From the NCBI GenBank assembly GCA_039707655.1, contig CM077676.1:187174936-187238935 (forward strand): a stretch of DNA of 64,000 bases, given 5' to 3'. The position numbers were made by a program, and so were the translations under genes. This document shows, piece after piece, positions 23,005 through 35,096 of this stretch. Numbering within the stretch: position 1 is the stretch's first letter; every line of letters begins with the position of its first letter. Under the pieces are notes generated by a model. The model was not told where the DNA came from. It worked only from the letters and a program-made list of their open reading frames with translations, and ran no database searches. Source of the DNA: Elymus sibiricus (lineage: Eukaryota > Streptophyta > Magnoliopsida > Poales > Poaceae).

Positions 23005-23196
23005 GAACACCTCTTGATACAGATTTGGTGCTTACGCACGGCGCTCGCTAACCCATCTCGTTGACCCTTGGGCCCTTGTGTGCCTGGGCCAAAGCATTGT
23101 GGCTCAGAACGGGCTCGCCTATGGTTCCTCTGTGGGCGCAGTCTTAGTACGAGACTGGCTTGGACCAGGTTGCACCTGGGTGGTCACCTTTTTTTT
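23005..23196 (+). ncRNA. Pol III RNA unit 3, about 187 nt, homologous to unit 1
   Basis: Runs from the G of GAACACCTCT, 29 bases after the start of the TATA box, to a T8 terminator at 23189-23196. Blocks shared with unit 1 in the same order include GAAC-CCTCT, CGCTCGCT, a GACC-TTGGGC centre, CTGTGGGC and a GGTCA-T(n) end, while intervening bases differ freely. CCAGGT and ACCTGG form a small perfect hairpin just before the terminator. The function is unknown. Confidence 0.65.
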
Positions 23197-23586
23197 CATT
23201 TAGTATGCAACTAATTTTCTTTCAGCACTTCATTTAATCATGTACAGCGCTGCACGCATCCATAGTGTGCACTGCGTTAGCTAGTATCGTGAACTGCATG
23301 TATCTTTCTGCATAGGTGTTTAATCTTTTATTGAATTATTTTAATATATATATATATAATATGTCCTTGTGTACTGCTTTTACAAACATTTCGCACTGCA
23401 CTGCGTGTACAATTGTTTTTTGAGTACTTCATTTAAGCATGTACTGTGCTGCACACACCCATAGTGTGCACTGCATTAGCTATAATGGTGAACTGCATGT
23501 ACCTTTCGGCATTGGTGCGTTTGCGGGGTGTGGGTTGTAGAATTCCATTGAGTAGTCAAGGCACATTGGTTTCTCGTCTTTCGTTT
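23197..23586. other. Flank of element C insertion, no gene seen
   Basis: Contains a short TA microsatellite (about 23343-23358) and more ACTGCA-type words (near 23268, 23290, 23395, 23469 and 23489). It ends with CGTTT (23582-23586), the left copy of element C's target duplication. Confidence 0.6.
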
Positions 23587-24657
23587 TGTAACACCCTGGT
23601 TTTTGCTCTTTTTCTTTTATTTGGTTTTATTGAATATTTTATTTGCATTTGAGGTTTCTGTCATATCTTTTGGACTTACCACTTGGATTTATTTTTGATT
23701 TTCTTCCAAGTGGGCTCTATCATCCATAAACCCTCCCTAGACCTCATCCCCTTCATTATAATGCCATTGGGTATTTTTATTTAATGGCATTATACTCTTT
23801 TTCTCTCTGAAAATGCCCATTTGCTCATATAGCTATGAAGCAACCCCTATTTTTATTGCTCTAAAAATTTCAAGAAAATTCCCAAATATTCTTTGGATCA
23901 TGCCTCACCTCCCTATGCCAAAATATCCCATGTTCATTTGGAAAATTTCAGCCAGGGAAAATGTTTTTTGCTTCTGGACAGAATAGTCACTTTGTGAAGC
24001 AAGTATATTTTTCCTTGATCTTTTTAAGCTGAAATTTTTACCACTTGATTACCCTCCTAAGTGATGCTTAAACGCCTAATTTCAGCTCAAAGTGCTTAGC
24101 CATTTGTCCCCAGTGCTTGGAGCAAGTTTCTGTCCAGAAACTTTCTCTCTAGCTCTAGTCACCTCCAATGCACCAGATGGCAAGGCAAGCGCATTTCTGG
24201 GCACAGCGTCGAAGGGACAACACCTAGGACATGGTGTGGCACTGCCGAAAGCCACCCTCATGAAAGTGCACGCGGTGACCGCGTGCGGGCATAGTGCAAT
24301 GCATGCGCTCTGTGCGCTCTGCACGTCGGGTCCGATCGGCCGCCGTCCAATTTCTCCCCTCGCGCCACCACAGCGTGTCTAGTACACCCAGCACACTCCC
24401 ATTCTTCTCCCCAGCCTCTCTCTGACCCTCCCCAACGCCGGTAGGAGGCACGTCAGACGTGTCCATGGAGCTAGCGGTCAGTACAGTGTATTGCACGCGC
24501 GACCCTGTTCCACTTAGTGCGCCTGCGCCCGAGCCCGCGTGCGTGCACTATGCTTGGCCTCGCCCGCGTCGTCTCCTAGCTCGCCCGAGTCCTCACCGTC
24601 CCCGGTTCGCCCTGCCGCTCAGCTCCGGCAAAGCCCGAGCACTGCCTCCCCTCCTCC

Positions 24658-24666
24658 TATAAATAG
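24658..24666 (+). promoter_or_regulatory. TATA box of 5' LTR C
   Basis: TATAAATAG after a GC-rich stretch, about 1.07 kb into the LTR; the same box is at 45283-45291 in the 3' LTR. It is the likely promoter of the genomic transcript. Confidence 0.65.
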
Positions 24667-24740
24667 AGCCCCTTCCCGATCGTTCTAGCCATTCCAAACC
24701 ACTTCTCCACTCCCAAATCGAGCCCTAGTAGCTGGTGGCA

Positions 24741-25091
24741 ATGCTGGGAAGGCCTCTGGCCTTCAAACCTCGCCGGAGATTGGCCGCGGTCTTCCTCGGC
24801 CAATCTCGCCCTCTGGAGCCTCTCGACCTCGCCCTCTTCTTCTGGTGTACTCGTGGTGATCCACTGAAGACGCCCAGGCCGCTGGTTCATCGGATTGAGG
24901 ACGTCTTCCTCAATTCCGGCGAGCTCCGCCGCCCGCTGTCTCTGGAGAGGATCTCCTCGACGCCGTCAGACCACCTCAGCTCGTGTTTCGGGTACGTGCG
25001 TGACCGTCTCGCTGAGCTAGTCCCATTCCCCCTCTCTCTGGTGATCACCGACGTCTCCTCGCCGGAGAAACGTCGGCGACAGAGCCGCTAG
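24741..25091 (+). CDS. Short open frame inside 5' LTR C, unknown product
   Basis: A 116-codon frame starting about 75 bp after the TATA box and ending before the U5 part. The equivalent frame in the 3' LTR (45366-45716) has the same length with no frame break, although the two LTRs differ at many bases. It is rich in Arg, Leu and Pro with no recognisable domain. In the full-length transcript it would be an upstream ORF in the leader. It could be chance in GC-rich DNA; equal length in both LTRs is only mild evidence because they were copies at insertion. Confidence 0.25.
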   Translation: MLGRPLAFKPRRRLAAVFLGQSRPLEPLDLALFFWCTRGDPLKTPRPLVHRIEDVFLNSGELRRPLSLERISSTPSDHLSSCFGYVRDRLAELVPFPLSLVITDVSSPEKRRRQSR

Positions 25092-26969
25092 GCCCTGTTC
25101 CTCTCTTTCTCTCTCGTTTAAAACAGACCGGGGCCCCACCTGTCATTCTCTCTCTCTGGCCCGAAGGGGGTATCTAAGTGGAAGCGTATTTCGAAAATAC
25201 GTCTTCGATGTCAGCCCCTCTGGGATTTTCTGAAAATCGATTTAATTCATTTTAATCCAGAGTTTGACCCTAACTTTGACCAGCCACAACTTTTTATCCA
25301 TAAGTCCAAATGAGATGATTCTTTTTGCTACTGGTTTATAAAATTCCAAAGTTTCTGTATGCCTAGTTTCAGAATTTTTCTTGCTGTTGAGAATTTCTGG
25401 TGTTTTAAACAGTGTTATGTGACATTTTATTTTTTGCATTTAAATTATTTTCAGAAGAGCCTAGTTGTGTTGGAGAAGGCCATGAGTATTGTGACACTTC
25501 TCTGAACCAAGGCAAGCCACAACATTCATATGCAAGGATGGCATTGCAATGACTTTGGTTTAATGGATTTAAATTCATCATAAATTCACTTTTTGAAATA
25601 ACTTGCTATATAACTTTGATTGCATAGACTTTATTCTGTCATTTTGATATTATACAGTAGGTTACGTGCTTACTTGTTAATGTAGGCAGTAGGAATCATG
25701 TCATATGCACATATGGTAGTATGATGCATTCATCATTCAGAATCGTGACCCGTGCATCCATTCATACACTATGGCTCGAATCATTTTCTTTTCAAGTTAA
25801 ACTTGATAATAATCCAACTTGAACATGCTGTTGATCGAGTCATGGTGCCACCGAATCGAGCTCACCAGTGCAACCACACTTGCCTGGATGGGGAGGCCCT
25901 AATGCGGTCTATGGTCATGCCTCTCACCGGTGCCACCTACGAGGGAAGGTTGTGCTCTGGCGCTACCCTGGCCCGGTAGGCAGTCATAACCTTGAGGACC
26001 CAAGTTTTGATGGTACCAAGATCCCCGTTTGGCTATGTTGATGTTTGTCCACGACGGTGGCAGCCACAGAGGTGGCGGATGTCACATGTTGACATCAGGG
26101 TCACCCAGGACACAGCCCAAAGGGGAGTTTGTCGGAGTGGCCGGGAGAGTGTCATGCAATAGATTGGTTTTGTTGGAATGTCGTTGGTCCACCCGAATGG
26201 GAGCACGAGGCCATGAGTTCCGTGGTGTGGGTATAGTGTACTAACCTCTGTAGAGTGTATAATCTATCGATAGCCGCGTCCTCGGATATGGACACAGTTC
26301 GTAGTAGTTCACACCGTGGGTCAATAGATATAATTAACTTGCACACTAAGATTGACAAGATGGCACATACGGAAATAGTGATCGAGTGAAGATCACTGTG
26401 AAAGGTATGAATGTGATCAGTTGTTACGTGGTAACCCCGAAATGGTAAGTTGGTCCCAGGGACCATGGCAATGCTTCATGCACCTCTCATGTTGAGTAGT
26501 ATCATACGCATGCATTAAATCTGTTAAATGCCTTGTTATTGTTTGTCGCACTTGTTTTGTTTGCTGTGAGCTTGTGAGTACATTCAAAGTACTCACCTGG
26601 CTTATCATTCCAGATGCAGGAGAAGCCGTGCATGGTGTGGATGTCGAGCAGTATGTCGCGCTCTAGGCCGTGTCGCAGCAGTGTCCCTGTGGAATGGAGT
26701 TCCGCTACCTCGTCGTTTCGCTGTCGCGTAGTAGTTCCCTTATCATTGAGGCCCCTGCCATGTCTACTAAATAATGTACGTAAGTGAAGCCGCACCGTGT
26801 GTGCCGCTTGGCCTCGCTCATCATGTAAAATGTAAACCTATGTTCCCGCCAAGAGATCAATAAAGCGGTTGTTTTCTGTACCAAGTTGTTGTGTATTGCC
26901 ACAAGACTTGATCTCTGGGCTGGCAATGCAAGGTAAACCGGTTGCTCTGAGCCGGGGTGCCACAACGCT

Positions 26970-26981
26970 TGGTATCAAAGC
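26970..26981 (+). other. Primer binding site of element C
   Basis: TGGTATCAAAGC six bases after the LTR end. It differs at one base from TGGTATCAGAGC, the common initiator-Met tRNA primer site seen in elements A and B. Confidence 0.75.
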
Positions 26982-27134
26982 CGTGCTGACTGTAGGACGC
27001 CCTAGGCAGCCGACGCGTTAGAAGACGGTAGTTTTAGCCCCTGTAGTGATTTGAGGTTTGATCCTGCACTTGGGTGTTGCATTGCATGCATATAGCTTAC
27101 TGTTAATGCTGACTAGCTAATGTTGTGAGTGTAG

Positions 27135-27947
27135 ATGGCACCAATCCCTTATCCGTACCAGCCTGAGCTGGCACCTTCCACGTTTCCGCACCTGCTTACC
27201 AACGTATGGCGCCGAGTCTACCCCAATGGCGATGACCCCATATACCAGGTGTACCGAGAGCAGCTCGCTGATGGCGTTTACGAGTATCATGCGGAGGTCA
27301 TCATGCACAACAGTACCGTGGTGGGCACTTACACTCGCTCCACCAAGGGCGGGACGGCTTCTACACCCGACCAGGCAGTCCAGTTTGCAGCATTCGAGGC
27401 TCTCACTGACTTGCGCTATAACAAGATTCAGATGCAGACTCACCCATGTTTCTACTTTTATTCGTCCCTGTATGAGTCAGGACAGATCCGCTTCCCTTAC
27501 ATTGATCCGCAGTGTGACTGGTCAGCCAGTCACCTGTCTCGCTACATAACGGCGGGATACTTTCTGATCGTCAGCCTAGCCCAGGAGCTAGCTGCCGCTC
27601 TATCTGCCTTCGCTCCACCTTTGCTTATCCACACATCACTTGTTCCTCCAGTTACCATACCTCCACCCACTCCAGTGGCCCCCACCCCTTCTCAGAGTAG
27701 CTCAGGCACTTCGGTAGTGACTCCTCATGAGTCCCCAGCCCAATGGGCTATGCTTCTCACTACCCCAGCCACTCCGATGCTGCGGAGTCACCCTGCTCCA
27801 GACACTGAGGGAGAGTCTTCCTGTCAGCGTTGTCGTGTTTCCTTTTCTCTGGATGTATCCGTTATCAGTTCCGATTCGGAGTCCGACACCGAGGAGACAC
27901 CAGAAGGACCGTCAGTGTGCCAGTGCAATCCCCGTCGTTGCATGTAG
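27135..27947 (+). CDS. Extra ORF upstream of gag in element C; dsRNA-binding-like N-terminus
   Basis: A 270-codon uninterrupted frame starting about 150 bp after the primer binding site, where most Gypsy elements have only a leader. Residues about 25-100 (a YREQLADG segment, HAEVIMHNSTVVGTY, then AVQFAAFEALTDL) follow the alpha-beta-beta-beta-alpha order and the closing AA-x-x-AL helix of double-stranded-RNA-binding motifs. The central Gly-x-Gly-x-Ser-Lys-Lys pocket is not convincing. The C-terminal half is rich in Pro, Ser and Thr, then acidic and Cys-containing. It remains open while the pol frame has decayed. Similar proteins are, from memory, common in Triticeae repeats; the function is unknown. 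Confidence 0.6.
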   Translation: MAPIPYPYQPELAPSTFPHLLTNVWRRVYPNGDDPIYQVYREQLADGVYEYHAEVIMHNSTVVGTYTRSTKGGTASTPDQAVQFAAFEALTDLRYNKIQMQTHPCFYFYSSLYESGQIRFPYIDPQCDWSASHLSRYITAGYFLIVSLAQELAAALSAFAPPLLIHTSLVPPVTIPPPTPVAPTPSQSSSGTSVVTPHESPAQWAMLLTTPATPMLRSHPAPDTEGESSCQRCRVSFSLDVSVISSDSESDTEETPEGPSVCQCNPRRCM

Positions 27948-28013
27948 ACGAGGTTGATGTGGTGTTTGGTTGTATGCATGTAGTAGTACTATCCATGTTG
28001 TTGCCCTGCTATG

Positions 28014-31000
28014 TGTGGCACCCCGGCTCAGAGAGACCGGAACACCCCGTATTCCAGCCCAGAGATCAAGTCTTCTGGAATATGGCACTGCTTGGCATAG
28101 AACAAATCAGCTCTTTATTATGAATAAACGGGGTACAAGGGTTCGATATTACAAAGGCACGGCGACACTTCGCCTGCTAAGGTGGTTCTATGCTAGCAGC
28201 GGAACATCTCGAAGCGGAATAAACTCTAGTAGCGGAACAACGATGACGGTGATGAACTCCACTCCGCAGGGACTCTGGCTGGGACATATCCTAGAGCGCA
28301 ACCTCGGGATCCTCGACAAACAAGCAATCACGGCCTGACCTGCAATCTAGCATGACACGCCAGGTGAGTACTTTGAATGTACTCGCAAGCTCACAGCAAC
28401 CAAAGCAATCAAGACATACAACATCATGGCATTTACAGGTTAATTATCAATGATGAATACGATACTACTAGAACAACATGAGCATGGCAACAACATGAAC
28501 ATGGCAACAACATGAACATGGCAACAACATGAGCATGGCATGTACATATAATTCATGGGATGATACTAGCACTATCATGCAAGGGGTCGACGTTTAAGGT
28601 CTCATGGACCAATTTACTCTGCTCGGAGGTTATCTCGTAACCACCAACTTACCATCGTGATCATCACACGATCACCTCAGGATCAACCAAGCTCAGTATC
28701 AACTATACCATCGTGATCAGTACATGACCACATGGAGCTTGATCTCTACCTGTGATCATCGCATGACCACATAAAGATCAACCAACTTCTTTCTTCATCG
28801 AACCGGGGTTGTTATTAGCGAAGTTATTATTTCTGTTGACCCATAGTGTGACCTACTACGAACTGTGTCCATGACCGAGGACGTGGCTATCGATAGATTA
28901 TACACTCTGCAGAGGTTAGTACACTGTACCCACACCACGGAACTCATGGCCTCGTGCTCCCATTCGGGTGGACCAACGACGTTCCGACAAAACCAATCTA
29001 TTGCATGATACTCTCCCGGCCACTCCCGACAAACTCCCCTTTGGGCTATGTCGTGGGTTGCCCCTGATGTCAACTCGTGACATCCGCCACCTTTGTTGCT
29101 GCCACCATCGTGGCCAAAACAAACTCGTCCCAAACGGGGACACCCGGGTACAACACAACTTGGGCACTCAAGGCTTATGGCCGCCTACCTGATCAGGGTA
29201 GCGCGCGCACATAACCTTCCCTCATTGGAGGCACCAGTGAGAGGCATGACAATAGACCGCATTAGGGCCTCCCCATCCAGGCAAGTGTGGTTGCACTGGT
29301 GAGCTCGATTCGGTGGCACCATGACTCAGCCAACAGATTTGTTCAAGTTCGATTAATGTCAGGTTCAACTTGAATGATGATGAGCTGAGTCATCACAGTA
29401 ACATGACGAAATAATAATGCATATGAGCATGATAACAGTGCAACCATGGATGGGCAACATAACCATATGACAACAATAAATCATTTATTCTACGGGATGC
29501 AAATGAACATGGCATACTGGTGATCATGAATATCACAAGTAGTTTCATATCTAACCGTAACAATTCATATGAGCATAACCTTATCAATAGCATCGGGAAT
29601 AATTACAAGAATAAAACATGATAAGAATATCCTTAGCAATTAATCATATCACTTACTAGATGAAAAAGAACATGGCATAAGCATAGACATGGATTCACAA
29701 GCATATTCGAAGCATTCACAAAATAATTAAATGAGCAAACAAATATTAAATATTCAAGCGGAAAACCATGGCTACTGCAATGCCATCATGCAAGTGGCTG
29801 TTGTGGCTTGCCTGGGGATGGAGGATACACCGGGGAGAAGTGCGGAGACACTCGCGGAAAAATCGCCGGAAAAGTTTCCCTCTTTGAGGGTGCTGAATAA
29901 GGGCAGGGGCAAAATGGTCATTTTTAGAGTGTGACAACATCATGAAAATGGTACCATCGGAAAGGACTCGACGAACTGAGATCGTGGGCTTTGGAATCAC
30001 CTGAATTGGAGTTACGGTCGCGGAGTTACGACCGTTCGTTCGTTAGGGAGAAAAACAATTAAAAAGTGAGCTTTTCTGCTGCTAAAGGGCGAACGCCCGC
30101 AATATAAGGGTTTCGGCTGGCTGGGTTAAACCGAAGGCACACTTTCGGCAATACGCTTTCAGAAAGCGAAAACGTATTCCATCCCAATGCAGGGACAGAG
30201 TACGCTTCCTATATGCGAAAATGTATTATTGAAAATACGCTTTCACTTAAATCGGCGCGGGCCCGGGGTTGACTCCTCGTGCGGCTGATTAGTGGGGTCG
30301 CTGGGTGGGTGGGGCCCGCCTGGACTGGTCAACACCTTCAACCTCCCGCTCGCCCGCGATGCAGAGGAGGGCGCCCGACGCCGGCGGCCGTCCCGGCGAC
30401 CTGGGCCGTCTCCGGTGACGTCCAGCCTACCGGCGAGCTCGGCTCGCAGCGGGGCATCCACCCAAGGAGAGGACGGAGCTCGGGGAGGGCAGGAGCTCGT
30501 GCTTCCTCGACAATGGCGGACGACGGCTCGGGTGGTTTCGGGCACGGCGCTCTGGCCACCGAGAGGAGGCGGCGAGCTTCGGGAAATGGTCTAGGAGGCC
30601 GAGGGAGGTGCTCTGGGGTGGAATGGAGGAAAGGGGAACTCACCATTGCTCCAATTTGAGCATGGCCGAGCGGCGGCCATGGCGGCAGTGGCGGGCGGGA
30701 AGGGCTCCTCAAGCTCGCTCGAGTAGTCGGGAAGGCTACTAGGAGGGTGTAGAAGAGGATGAGATGCTCGGGGAGGCTCGGGACATGCTATATATAGCCG
30801 GGCGACGATGCCCTCGCCGGAAGCCGACGGGAGCTCGCGGTTGATGCTCTCTGGCACGACCGCGTGCACGCGCGCACGCGCGGAGGGGGAGAGATGTCCA
30901 GGGGAGGCTCATTCGGTGCTGCGATGCTACGGGGAGGAAGAAGACAACGGCAAAGCGACGACGGCCGCGGGCATCCGGGACGGCGTGCTCGCCGGAGAGG

Positions 31001-32478
31001 AAAGAGGAGAGGGGGAGGGGTCCAGAGAGGACACGCGGACGCAGGAGAGTGGTGGCGACGTAGAGGATATGGTGCGGTGGCGGGAGCTTGGCGTTTGGGC
31101 GGCGGCAGAGGCCCCCAAAGTTCCAGAGAACGCTTTCTGCCTGCAGTGCACGCGCTCTCTGCGTGGTCACCGCGTGAACAGATGCACGCGGGACTTTAGG
31201 GCCAGCAACAGGATGTCTACCGTGTTGTCTCTCCTAAGTGGGTCCTACCTGAGGTGATAGATCGAAGAAAGACACTGTGGGTGGATGGGAGAGGTCGACT
31301 GAACTTTACTGTTGCCAACTTAGGCATGATGCTGTGGTCAAATGGGGTGAGATAAGAGATAACCAGAATGTCTCAGGGGTTTAGGGTAGGAAGGACTATG
31401 ATCCTGTGAATTTTGAGGTCATTAGGACAAATATTTAGCCTAGTTGCTTTGCAACTACAAAATCTGGTTCAGAAATAAGATCAGGAAGTAACACTCACAT
31501 GGATGCTTGGATTGAGCTGAAAATGGGTGAAGGGTGATCATTTGGGCATATGAAGGTGCCATAAAAATTTCATCCCATTTGGATAAACCAAAATGGTACT
31601 TCCTTCACAATGATACCCACTGGACAGAAACTTTGGGGAATTTTGCAGAGAAAATGGCTTGGCAAAATAATGTGAGTTTTGGCATGCTCACATTATTTAG
31701 GGATATTTAGGTCCTGGATTAATTTCAGAATTTTTAAAACGATATAAAGTATAGTTGCTTCACAAACTGAAATTGTGACCAGAAACCAAGATTTGAAGGT
31801 GTGCTCATATAGATTGTTGGATGGGTATTAAATTTGGTGGAGAGTCATTATTTGATCATATAAATGATCTACCAAAATTTCAACTCATTTGGATAGGCCT
31901 AGCTAGTACTTCCTTCACAAAGCTTCTCTCTGGTCAGAAACTTTGGGAATTTGCTGAGGAAGATTTACTAGGCAAATGAAGCTGAATTTTGGCATGTGGA
32001 AATAATTTGGATATTATAGAGTGACCAAAAATTTTGAGGGCAATTAAGAAAATATAAATAGCACTTCCTTCACAAAGTGCCATTCTGGACAGAATGGAAA
32101 ATGAATATTCCCGAATTATTTTTGAACTCGGCAAGGATGTGTTTTGACAAATTTGTGGAAGATATGATCCAAAGAATTTATGAGAATTTTGTGGGAATTT
32201 TTGGAACGGCAGAAATATAGGTTTCTTCACAACCTAGAGTTAACAGGGTTATTCCTTTAATAGAAAAAGGAATATTCCCAAGAAATAATTATTGGGGTTG
32301 GGCTAAGATGGAAATGACATGGCCATGGGATAGATTTGAGAATGACAAGCCACTAGGAAGTGGCAGAAGAGATGATTTTCCCAGGTTTTCAAGACCACAT
32401 AGCCACGGAAAAGGAAATCCAAATAAAATTCAAAGAAATCCAAAAGAAAAAGAAAGGGCCAAAAATCGGGGTGTTACA
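28014..32478 (-). repeat. 3' LTR of element B (left copy)
   Basis: Starts TGTGGCACCCCGG and ends GGGTGTTACA on the plus strand. It contains a minus-strand TATATATA box at 30789-30796, four perfect or near-perfect 17-bp repeats (AACAACATGARCATGGC) at 28473-28540, and a GC-rich centre with overlapping chance ORFs on both strands. Confidence 0.92.
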
Positions 32479-35096
32479 AACCTACCCCCCTTACGATAAA
32501 TCTCGTCCTCGAGATTTGGTTGCTCAGGGAACCAGTATGAATATTCTGACTTAAGGAAACCGTTTCCAACTCGGGTATCCTTTTCCTTCATATGATGTTC
32601 CCACTGAATTGCATCTTACTGACTGACTTGCTCTGGGGTGGTTTGCTTCACCGTAGCCGTATTCTGGCAGATCTTACCTCATCCTTATCCTCAGGTAGTG
32701 CAGCGATGTTTAACTGGCAAGTTTATCATCTCACAAGCTCTAACTGTAAGGCAATGATCATCCGAACGTTTGCATGAAATCGGCAAATAAATCAGTAGCC
32801 ACCAGAACGGTCTTTACAACTCAGATCTGGGACATTACCGAAATAACTCAACCACGGCTCACGACGGCTGAAAAGCAGCTCAGAGCATGAGATGGTGTTG
32901 ATAAGAAGAATGTAGCAGTTCCCTAAGATGGCCGAGGATCAGCTCAGAGCATAGGGTCGCTGCTACAAAAAGAAACTCAACAGCTGCCCGAGACGGCCGA
33001 AAAGCAGCTCAGAACACGGGCCAGTTGTTGAAAAGAGAAATGTAAAGGCGGCATCCACCCTGGACGGCCGAAAGCAGCTCAGAACACAGGCGTGGTGCCG
33101 TTACCAAAGAAAGGTAAGCAAGGGTTCATCATGATCATATACCAGGTTCACAGTCACTTGTATAGAGCTTACTGTTGTGGTCAATCATACATGACAGTGA
33201 CAGAGGTTCATGATATCACTTTGTCAGTTGAGAGGAAGCTGGCCTTGATATCCACTGTCAAAATTGTTGTTCCAATTTATCTTACTTTATAGCTTGTCAG
33301 ACATTGCATCACACTGAGGTGTATAACTTGCTTTCTTCCTTTTACATACTCATGGGTTGTCTGATTCTCACCATGCTGGCATCATCGTGCGAGTGAATTG
33401 TATGACCTTGTCAGCATGTTCACCATATATATGGAAGCATGTGTAACTGGGCATTTTGATTCCTGAGGTAGACACTTGTGTGTTGACTGATTCTTGCTTT
33501 TGACAAACTGTTGCGGATTTGACTCTTGAGATGCACTGCCATATGCTGCCAACTCACTGTGTAATATCTTGTACCAATGCCGATGACTGTATGTAGTGCC
33601 GTACTGACGAAGACTAGATAGCTTCTGTTGGAAGCCATCGAGAGTAGAGTGCTGAGGAAGGCTGAATAACTTATGCTCGGAGCTTTTGCCGGGATAGCGT
33701 GCTCAAGAAGACTGGGTACCGTACCTCAGAAGTTTCTCCTCCTGGTTGCTTACTGAGGAAGATTTGGTGGCTTATGCCAGAAGCTTTGTGCGGTGGCTTA
33801 CTGAAGAAGACTGGGTATCTTATGCTGGAAGCTACCCACATATCGTACTGAGGACGACTAAGGAACCTTGCATCATAAGCTTCTCTGGTAGCGTGCGGAG
33901 GAAGACTGCATTCCTTACCCCAGAAACTTCTCTCTGTGATATGCAGACTGAATACCATATATATATACCCTTGATATTCCTTTGACTGGAAATGTACTGT
34001 TGACTTGCACATAGATTGTTTTCCAGCTGGTTCATTACGATTGTAATGGTTGCACACTGATGTAAACTTGATGCTGAAAGTCATTCCAGAATATCATTTG
34101 TATTCAAACCAGATATTCCCAATATACTGCAATCGGCTGAGAATTCCATAATGTTTAGCTGAACTTCCAAATATTTGAAATCCTCACTGATTATTCGAGT
34201 CCGGCGTCGGTTGATGAGCAACTTTCATAAGGGGAAATAAGGTAACACCGAAGGCCCAAAGAAAGAAGCCAAAAGAAACGACTAAAACAAAAGCACATAT
34301 AGCATTAAGATTACATACAAGCAACATCACATTTTACTGCTATTCACCCCACTATGCATGCCTACTTAAGCACACAATTCTCGAGGGAAACTCCGGTACT
34401 ACGATCTAATATGCTGTGGCGGTGTGCACGAAAATGAAACAGGGTGTGGAGGGGTTGGTGTAAACAGAGCTACACCAAGAACTGGCTCAACACTGGTTGC
34501 ATCTGGACAGGCTTAGGGGTGAGGACGGACTCGGTGATCATGTAGCGTGACACAGATGTCACGACCACATCATCATCAAGCGTACGGAAGGGGACCGTAC
34601 TCGTCCAGGGAAGGAGTAATAAGATAGGGTAGCGGGGGAAAGCAGGGTCTGCTGGCATTGCCCATTCCTGATAACAGAGATCAGTAAGGGTTGCCAAACG
34701 GCGGGTTGGATGGCAAGATCCGGGGTAGAAACATGTCTACCACCGAAACGATAGGTGGGGCTGAAGAGAAAATATTGGTGTGATACCTGTGTATCAGTCC
34801 TGCAAGTGACCGACACCACAAGGTACCTCGGCATCACTCCGCTGGGACAGAGATGACACCAAACACCAAAGAACGCATATGCAAAGCTGGAGGGTGCAGG
34901 TAGTGGATCGAAACCGATGCCACCTACACTCATAAGATCAATCGTTAGCGAAAAAATAATAAGTCTACATGCATGCTATGCGACAAACAAATGCAGCAAT
35001 CAAGTGCCGCAAGCCAACTAGACTCTATACTAACGGTTTCTAACGCTCGCGCTGACTAGGGCGTCCTACAGCCAGACCTGCTCTGATACCAAGCCT
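32479..35096 (-). other. Internal region of element B with two tandem-repeat blocks, no gag-pol
   Basis: Begins (plus strand) with the polypurine tract complement and a CTCGTCCTCGAGATT segment, and ends with the primer-site complement at 35080-35091. At 32850-33110 about four copies of a 65-75 bp unit share GACGGCCGAAAAGCAGCTCAG. At 33620-33930 about six degenerate copies of a 50-60 bp unit share ACTGAGGAAGACTGGGTA-type sequence. No reading frame resembles a retrotransposon protein, so B depends on proteins from elsewhere. Confidence 0.8.

Larger units (their letters stand above)
23587..26964 (+). repeat. 5' LTR of element C
   Basis: 3378 bp, TG...CA ends, directly followed by the primer binding site. 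It carries a TATA box at 24658-24666 and a 116-codon open frame downstream. It is 342 bp shorter than the 3' LTR because the latter has an extra block near 46700-47050. Confidence 0.9.

Noticed and set aside
30243..31257. Multiple overlapping ORFs of 100-150 codons on both strands, repeated at 37324-38339
   Set aside because: They lie in the GC-rich centre of element B's LTR, overlap in up to five phases and show no domain; duplication simply reflects the two LTRs.
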